The position numbers and the translations under genes were made by a program. Below are positions 59,765-64,000 of a DNA stretch of 64,000 nucleotides, one piece after another (positions within the stretch are counted from its first letter, which is position 1; each line of letters begins with the position of its first letter). Source of the DNA: Sphingomonas_E sp042693015 (GTDB lineage Bacteria > Pseudomonadota > Alphaproteobacteria > Sphingomonadales > Sphingomonadaceae); NCBI RefSeq assembly GCF_042693015.1, contig NZ_CP170544.1:3472001-3536000 (forward strand), in the 5' to 3' direction. Under the pieces are notes generated by a model. It was not told where the DNA came from, did no database searches, and saw nothing but the letters and a program-made list of their open reading frames with translations.

Positions 59765-61993
59765 GTGGTGAAAAATCTGGGGGTCGTTCACGTTTCTTCG
59801 CTGGCTATCATTGCTTCAATTTCACTCGCCGCACCATCAATGGCCTTTTCCGCCGAGATAGAAGCCGAAAGCAGCAGCGATGCCTCAATAGATTCGCAAG
59901 ATATTGTCGTCACCGCCAATCGCCGTGAGGAGAATATCCAGAGCGTGCCTGCGGCAGTGACCGCTGTCGGCGGTGACGCGCTTCTCCTGCAGGGCATCCA
60001 ATCGGCTGGGAGCATCGAGCGGGTCGTCCCCAACCTCATCGCCAACGGCGTCACCGGCCGCGTCCAGCCGCGCTGGTATATCCGCGGCGTCGGATCGCAG
60101 GATCCGGGCGTTCTCGTCGTCAGCCCGGTCGGCGTCTATGTCGATGACGTCTATCTGAACTCGCCCTACGCTCAGGGTTTTCCGCTGTTCGATCTGGAAC
60201 GCGTCGAGGTCGTCCGCGGCCCGCAGGGCACGTTGTGGGGCAAGAACACCACCGGCGGCGCGATCAACTTCGTTTCGCGCAAGCCCGATTATCGTAGCGA
60301 CGGCTATGCCTCGGTCGAGATCGGCAATTATCAGAGCCGGATCTTCGAGGGCGCCACCGACGTCACCGTCATCCCGGACAAGCTCGCCATCCGCATTGCC
60401 GGGCGATCGGAGGCAAATGGTGGCTGGGTCGAAAGCGCCACCACCCGCAAGGATGTGGGCAAGCTCAACGACGATGCGCTGCGCCTTTCGCTGCGGGCGG
60501 ACCTGAGCGAGACGGTGCAACTGACCGCCATCGGCCGCTATCGCAACTATCGTGGACCGAACACCTATTTCATCGGCGTCGCGGCGCCGACGGGCGTGAC
60601 CAAGCCCGGCGATGTCGGCCATATCGATCGCTACACGGTGGGCGATTCCGCGGCAGACAATTACGACAATGTCGAGAATTTCGGCGGTCAGATCCAGGTC
60701 GATGCCGATCTGGGCGGCGTTTCGCTGATCTCGATCACCGCCTATGACGATCTCGACCGCGCAGCGCTCCAGAATGTCGATGCGTTCAACTATACCGTCC
60801 GCGCCTTTGCGGGGATCGACCAGAACCAGTTCAGCCAGGAATTCCGCCTCGTGTCGGACGAGCGCGGCACATTCAACTGGATCGTCGGCGCGCATTATTT
60901 CCATGAGAATCTGGGCGCCGAGAATAATCGCGCCATCTTCCCCAACCCGAGCAACACCCAATCCTATCGCAGCGTCCAGATCGATCAGAAGACTGACAGC
61001 TACGCGATCTTCGGCAATGCCACCTGGTCGATAAGCGATCGTCTCCGCATAACCGCGGGCCTGCGGCAGACGTGGGAAACGAAGAAGATCGATCTCAACG
61101 CCTATGTCGGCAGCAATCCCAGCTTCTCCCGCTTCGATCCGCGGCTCGGCACTGATGCGGTCACCACGCCGCTGGTGGTCGGCGCCACTCAGGATGAGAA
61201 GAAGAGCTGGGATGGGACGACCTGGGACCTCACGCCGCAGTTTGACCTGGCGGACAACGCGCTCCTTTTCCTGCGCTTTGCGCGCGGCTTCCGTTCGGGC
61301 GGTTTCAATGGCGGCGCCTTCATCCAGTCCGCGGTCGCAACGGTCGATCCCGAAACCGTCACCGATTATGAGGCGGGCCTGAAAAGCACATTGTTCGACG
61401 GCAAGCTGATCGCCAACCTGACGGCCTTCTATTACGACTATGAAAATATCCAGGCGAACGTGCTCACCACCGGCCCCGCGGGCCTGGTGTCGCGGCTGCG
61501 CAATGCCGGCAAGGGCCGCGCCAAGGGCTTTGAGGTCGAGCTGAAGGCGACGCCGATCGAGGGCCTGTCGCTCTACGGCAATTTCGGCTTTCTCGATTCC
61601 AAATATACCGATTTCGAAACCGGGGGCGCGCCGGCCAACGGAAACTCCTTTGCCAATGCGCCCCGCTATACCGCCAGCCTCGGCGCCGAATATCGCATCG
61701 ACATCGGCGATGGCCACGCGATCCTGCCCCAGGCCGACTGGTCCTATCGCAGCACGACTTATTTCACGTCGAATGCGCAGAATGATCCGAACCAGGCCCA
61801 GGATGGCTATGGCATCGGCAATCTCTCGCTGAGCTTCCTGACGCGGGATGACAGGATCCGCGTCACCGGCTTCGTGCGGAATGTCGGCAACGAGAAATAT
61901 CTGCTGCTCGGCCTGCCCTATCTCTCGGGCTTCTACACCTATGTCTACGGCCAGCCGCGGACCTATGGCGGCTCGGTAGCGGTGCGCTTCTGA
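59765..61993 (+). CDS. TonB-dependent receptor 3
   Basis: 742 residues starting at GTG with AAGGAG upstream. Signal peptide SSLAIIASISLAAPSMAFSA; TonB box QDIVVTANRREENIQS; plug ERVEVVRGPQGTLWGKNTTG; barrel ending YGGSVAVRF. It is not especially close to receptors 1 and 2. Its stop overlaps the oxidoreductase start (TGATG), so the imported substrate is very likely oxidised by the next two enzymes. The receptor probably brings in an alcohol or a compound with a primary alcohol group. Confidence 0.93.
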   Translation: MVKNLGVVHVSSLAIIASISLAAPSMAFSAEIEAESSSDASIDSQDIVVTANRREENIQSVPAAVTAVGGDALLLQGIQSAGSIERVVPNLIANGVTGRVQPRWYIRGVGSQDPGVLVVSPVGVYVDDVYLNSPYAQGFPLFDLERVEVVRGPQGTLWGKNTTGGAINFVSRKPDYRSDGYASVEIGNYQSRIFEGATDVTVIPDKLAIRIAGRSEANGGWVESATTRKDVGKLNDDALRLSLRADLSETVQLTAIGRYRNYRGPNTYFIGVAAPTGVTKPGDVGHIDRYTVGDSAADNYDNVENFGGQIQVDADLGGVSLISITAYDDLDRAALQNVDAFNYTVRAFAGIDQNQFSQEFRLVSDERGTFNWIVGAHYFHENLGAENNRAIFPNPSNTQSYRSVQIDQKTDSYAIFGNATWSISDRLRITAGLRQTWETKKIDLNAYVGSNPSFSRFDPRLGTDAVTTPLVVGATQDEKKSWDGTTWDLTPQFDLADNALLFLRFARGFRSGGFNGGAFIQSAVATVDPETVTDYEAGLKSTLFDGKLIANLTAFYYDYENIQANVLTTGPAGLVSRLRNAGKGRAKGFEVELKATPIEGLSLYGNFGFLDSKYTDFETGGAPANGNSFANAPRYTASLGAEYRIDIGDGHAILPQADWSYRSTTYFTSNAQNDPNQAQDGYGIGNLSLSFLTRDDRIRVTGFVRNVGNEKYLLLGLPYLSGFYTYVYGQPRTYGGSVAVRF

Positions 61994-63594
61994 TGGCCAG
62001 GGCCGGAGGACAGGTGGCGGCCGCCGACTATGACATCATCATAGTCGGCGGCGGTGCCGCGGGTTGCGTCCTTGCCAGCCGGCTGTCGGAAGACGGCCGG
62101 CGCCGCGTGCTGCTGATCGAAGCGGGCGAGGACACGCCGCCCGAAAGCGGCCCGCCCGAAATCCTCGACGGTCTGCGCCCGCGCCGGCCGCTGGAGGCGG
62201 GCGACCGCTTCATCTGGCCAGGGCATCAAGCTGTGCTGGGCCACGGCCAGCCGGCAGCGCGCGCCTATGAGCAGGCCCGCGTGCTGGGCGGCGGCACCAG
62301 CATCAACATGACATCGGCCAATCGCGGCCTCCCGCGCGACTATGCCGAATGGGCGGAGCTCGGCCTTGAAGGATGGGACTGGGACGGCGTCCTTCCCTAT
62401 TTCCGGCGGCTGGAGCGCGACTGCGATCATTCCGGCCCACTCCATGGCGACGAGGGCCCCCTGCCGATCCTGCGGGGCAGCTCACGCAACTGGTCGGGCT
62501 TCGCTCATGCCGTCGCAGGGGCGGCGGAAGCGCTGGGATATCGCAACATCGCCGACCAGAATGGCGTCTTCGACGACGGCTATTTCGCGCCGGCCAACAA
62601 TAGCGAGAATGGCAGGCGGGTATCCACGGCGGAAGGCTATCTCGATGGCTCCGTCCGCGCCCGGCCCAATCTTGCCATCCTGACCAACAGCGAGGCGCTG
62701 CGCCTCATCATTGACGGCGCCACCGTCCGCGGCGTCGTGTTGCGCGACGCCCAAGCCGGTGAACGCCATGTCCACGGTCGCGAGACAATCCTGAGCGCCG
62801 GCGCGCTGCGATCGCCCGCGCTGCTGGTTGCCGCCGGCATCGGCGACGGCGCGCTCCTGCATCGGCTGGGAATAGAGGTCACCGCGCATCGGCCCGGCGT
62901 CGGCCGGAACCTGATGGACCATGCCGCCTTCGGAATAGCCGTCGACCTCGCCGTCGGCGCGGCGGCGCGCCCCGAGATCGACACGCCGCACCAGATCGCT
63001 CTCCGCCGTTCCTCATCGGCCGCGTCCGCCCCTGCCTCCGATCTCTACCATGTCTTCGGAACGACTCCGGACGGTGCGGGCGCCTCTTTCGGACTCTGGC
63101 TCAACAAACCGGCTTCGCTGGGCAGCCTTGAGTTCAGACCGGTGGACGACGGCATCACCGCACATGCGACATTCAATCTTCTGGAACAGCAACGGGATGT
63201 GGACGCCGTAAAGAACGGCTTCCGCTTCATTGCCGCCCTGATCGATCAGCCGCCCTTGCGCCCCCTGGTGTCCAATCCGCGCGCCTCCCTGACCGGGATC
63301 GTCTGCGTCGGCGATTCCGTTCCGCTGCGGGAATTGCTGGCTGACGAGGATGGGTTCACCGCATTTCTGCGAACCAGCGCCAAGGGTGTCTGGCACGCCA
63401 GCGGCACCGCCCGGATGGGGCGCGTATCCGATCCCCTAGCTGTCGTCGACGGTGCCGGGCGGGTGCACGGCATAGCCGGGCTCCGGGTCGTCGACGCTTC
63501 GATTTTTCCAACCATACCAACGGCCAACATCATGCTTCCGGTCATCATGGCTGCGGAGCGGATCGCCGATCTTGTCGTGAAGGAAGCCGCATGA
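61993..63594 (+). CDS. GMC-family flavin alcohol dehydrogenase/oxidase
   Basis: 533 residues. The FAD motif DIIIVGGGAAGCVLASRLSE is at about residues 14-33; a second GMC signature reads VLGGGTSINMTSANRGLPRDY (cut: RVLGGGTSINM, about 95-105); catalytic histidine is in VWHASGTARMG near residue 465, with TANIMLPVIMAAERIAD near the end. Relatives include choline dehydrogenase BetA and polyethylene-glycol dehydrogenase PegA, both adjacent to aldehyde dehydrogenases. The substrate cannot be told from sequence. Confidence 0.92.
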   Translation: MARAGGQVAAADYDIIIVGGGAAGCVLASRLSEDGRRRVLLIEAGEDTPPESGPPEILDGLRPRRPLEAGDRFIWPGHQAVLGHGQPAARAYEQARVLGGGTSINMTSANRGLPRDYAEWAELGLEGWDWDGVLPYFRRLERDCDHSGPLHGDEGPLPILRGSSRNWSGFAHAVAGAAEALGYRNIADQNGVFDDGYFAPANNSENGRRVSTAEGYLDGSVRARPNLAILTNSEALRLIIDGATVRGVVLRDAQAGERHVHGRETILSAGALRSPALLVAAGIGDGALLHRLGIEVTAHRPGVGRNLMDHAAFGIAVDLAVGAAARPEIDTPHQIALRRSSSAASAPASDLYHVFGTTPDGAGASFGLWLNKPASLGSLEFRPVDDGITAHATFNLLEQQRDVDAVKNGFRFIAALIDQPPLRPLVSNPRASLTGIVCVGDSVPLRELLADEDGFTAFLRTSAKGVWHASGTARMGRVSDPLAVVDGAGRVHGIAGLRVVDASIFPTIPTANIMLPVIMAAERIADLVVKEAA

Positions 63595-64000
63595 CCGTCT
63601 ATCCGCTGCTGATCGCCGGCCAGCCGGTCAGGACCGAAACCAGCGATGCCGTGGTCGATCCCGCCACGGGCAAGCTGATCGGCTTCGCAGCCCGCGCCCG
63701 CGAGGCCGAGGTGGACGCGGCCGTCGATGCGGCAGCATCCGCCTTTCCCGCATGGGCTGCCGATGAAGCGGGGTGCCGTGCAGTGCTGGCAGCCGCCGCC
63801 GCTCGGTTGCGCGCGCACGAAAGCGAGATTGCGGAGCTGCTGACCCGCGAGCAGGGCAAGCCGCTGCGGCAGGCTGTGGCGGAAGTCACCCACAGCGCCG
63901 GCATCCTCGACGCCATGGCCCGGTTCGAGCGGCAGCCAGAATCCTTCGCCGCGGATGCCGGGCGATCGGTTCAGGTGATCGAGCGCCCCTATGGCGTGGT
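63591..64000 (+). CDS. Aldehyde dehydrogenase, N-terminal part (cut by window end)
   Basis: The ATG overlaps the stop of the GMC gene (ATGA). The 136 residues present show the N-terminal NAD-domain pattern: VDPATGKLIGFAARAREAEV, AAVDAAASAFPAWAA, and EIAELLTREQGKPLRQAVAE. The gene runs off the window, so the catalytic Cys and Glu are not seen. It would oxidise the aldehyde formed by the GMC enzyme to the acid, giving a TonB-GMC-ALDH pathway. Confidence 0.9.
   Translation, partial: MTVYPLLIAGQPVRTETSDAVVDPATGKLIGFAARAREAEVDAAVDAAASAFPAWAADEAGCRAVLAAAAARLRAHESEIAELLTREQGKPLRQAVAEVTHSAGILDAMARFERQPESFAADAGRSVQVIERPYGV

Noticed and set aside
59885..61717. 610-codon minus-strand frame opposite TonB receptor 3
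   Set aside because: Antisense shadow; it contains runs of Arg, Asp and Ile with no recognisable fold.

Overview
The window looks like the chromosome of a sphingomonad (order Sphingomonadales, Alphaproteobacteria). This rests on the high GC content, four TonB-dependent receptors within 64 kb, an alphaproteobacterial NDUFA9-like protein, a PEPxxWA-type sorting tail, and many small proteins of sphingomonad type. No rRNA or taxonomic marker gene is present, so genus is not assigned.

Layout. (1) 1-6.0 kb is core chromosome on the minus strand: gltB (cut by the window edge), gltD, uppP, an NDUFA9-like NAD(P)-binding protein, then tRNA-Leu(CAG). (2) 6.0-14.3 kb is an accessory island abutting the tRNA 3' end. 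It holds a tyrosine integrase cut by an IS21-family element, a primase-like fragment cut by the same element, a run of small or unknown genes, a C39-like papain-fold protein and a serine recombinase. (3) 14.3-25.9 kb is a probable uptake and conversion cluster: two TonB receptors, a PAPS-type sulfotransferase, a DUF1214 protein, two NTF2/SnoaL-fold proteins and an EthD/DUF4286-like protein. Two paralogous 251-residue HTH regulators bracket it, and an SDR that lacks its catalytic tyrosine lies outside. (4) 26.1-33.6 kb has hipBA with three evenly spaced operators, an SRPBCC protein, a YegD-type Hsp70, and a KaiC-like ATPase coupled to a hybrid histidine kinase gene that carries a frameshift. 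(5) 33.8-36.6 kb has an IS66 tnpA fragment cut by a second, inverted IS21 copy. (6) 37-56 kb is a mixed region: lemA with two TPM-domain genes, a zinc module (ZnuD-like receptor, methyltransferase, MerC-like protein, Fur/Zur regulator), a remnant of class III alcohol dehydrogenase beside a VOC protein, stress-type small proteins, Crp and LuxR-type regulators, a PEPxxWA exported protein, and a decayed dispersed repeat family found only here. (7) 56-64 kb has a DAACS symporter, two tandem serine O-acetyltransferases, a 41-bp perfect hairpin, and a tightly overlapping operon of TonB receptor, GMC flavoprotein oxidoreductase and aldehyde dehydrogenase (cut by the window end).

The two IS21 copies are both 2548 bp with identical predicted proteins, lie in opposite orientation and enclose about 25 kb. 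Neither has a visible target duplication and three of their four flanks are broken genes, so this part of the genome has been rearranged. The least explained blocks are the 9.1-14.3 kb island, the regulator-bracketed sulfotransferase/TonB cluster, and the serine-acetyltransferase/GMC cluster. Their functions are inferred from families only.
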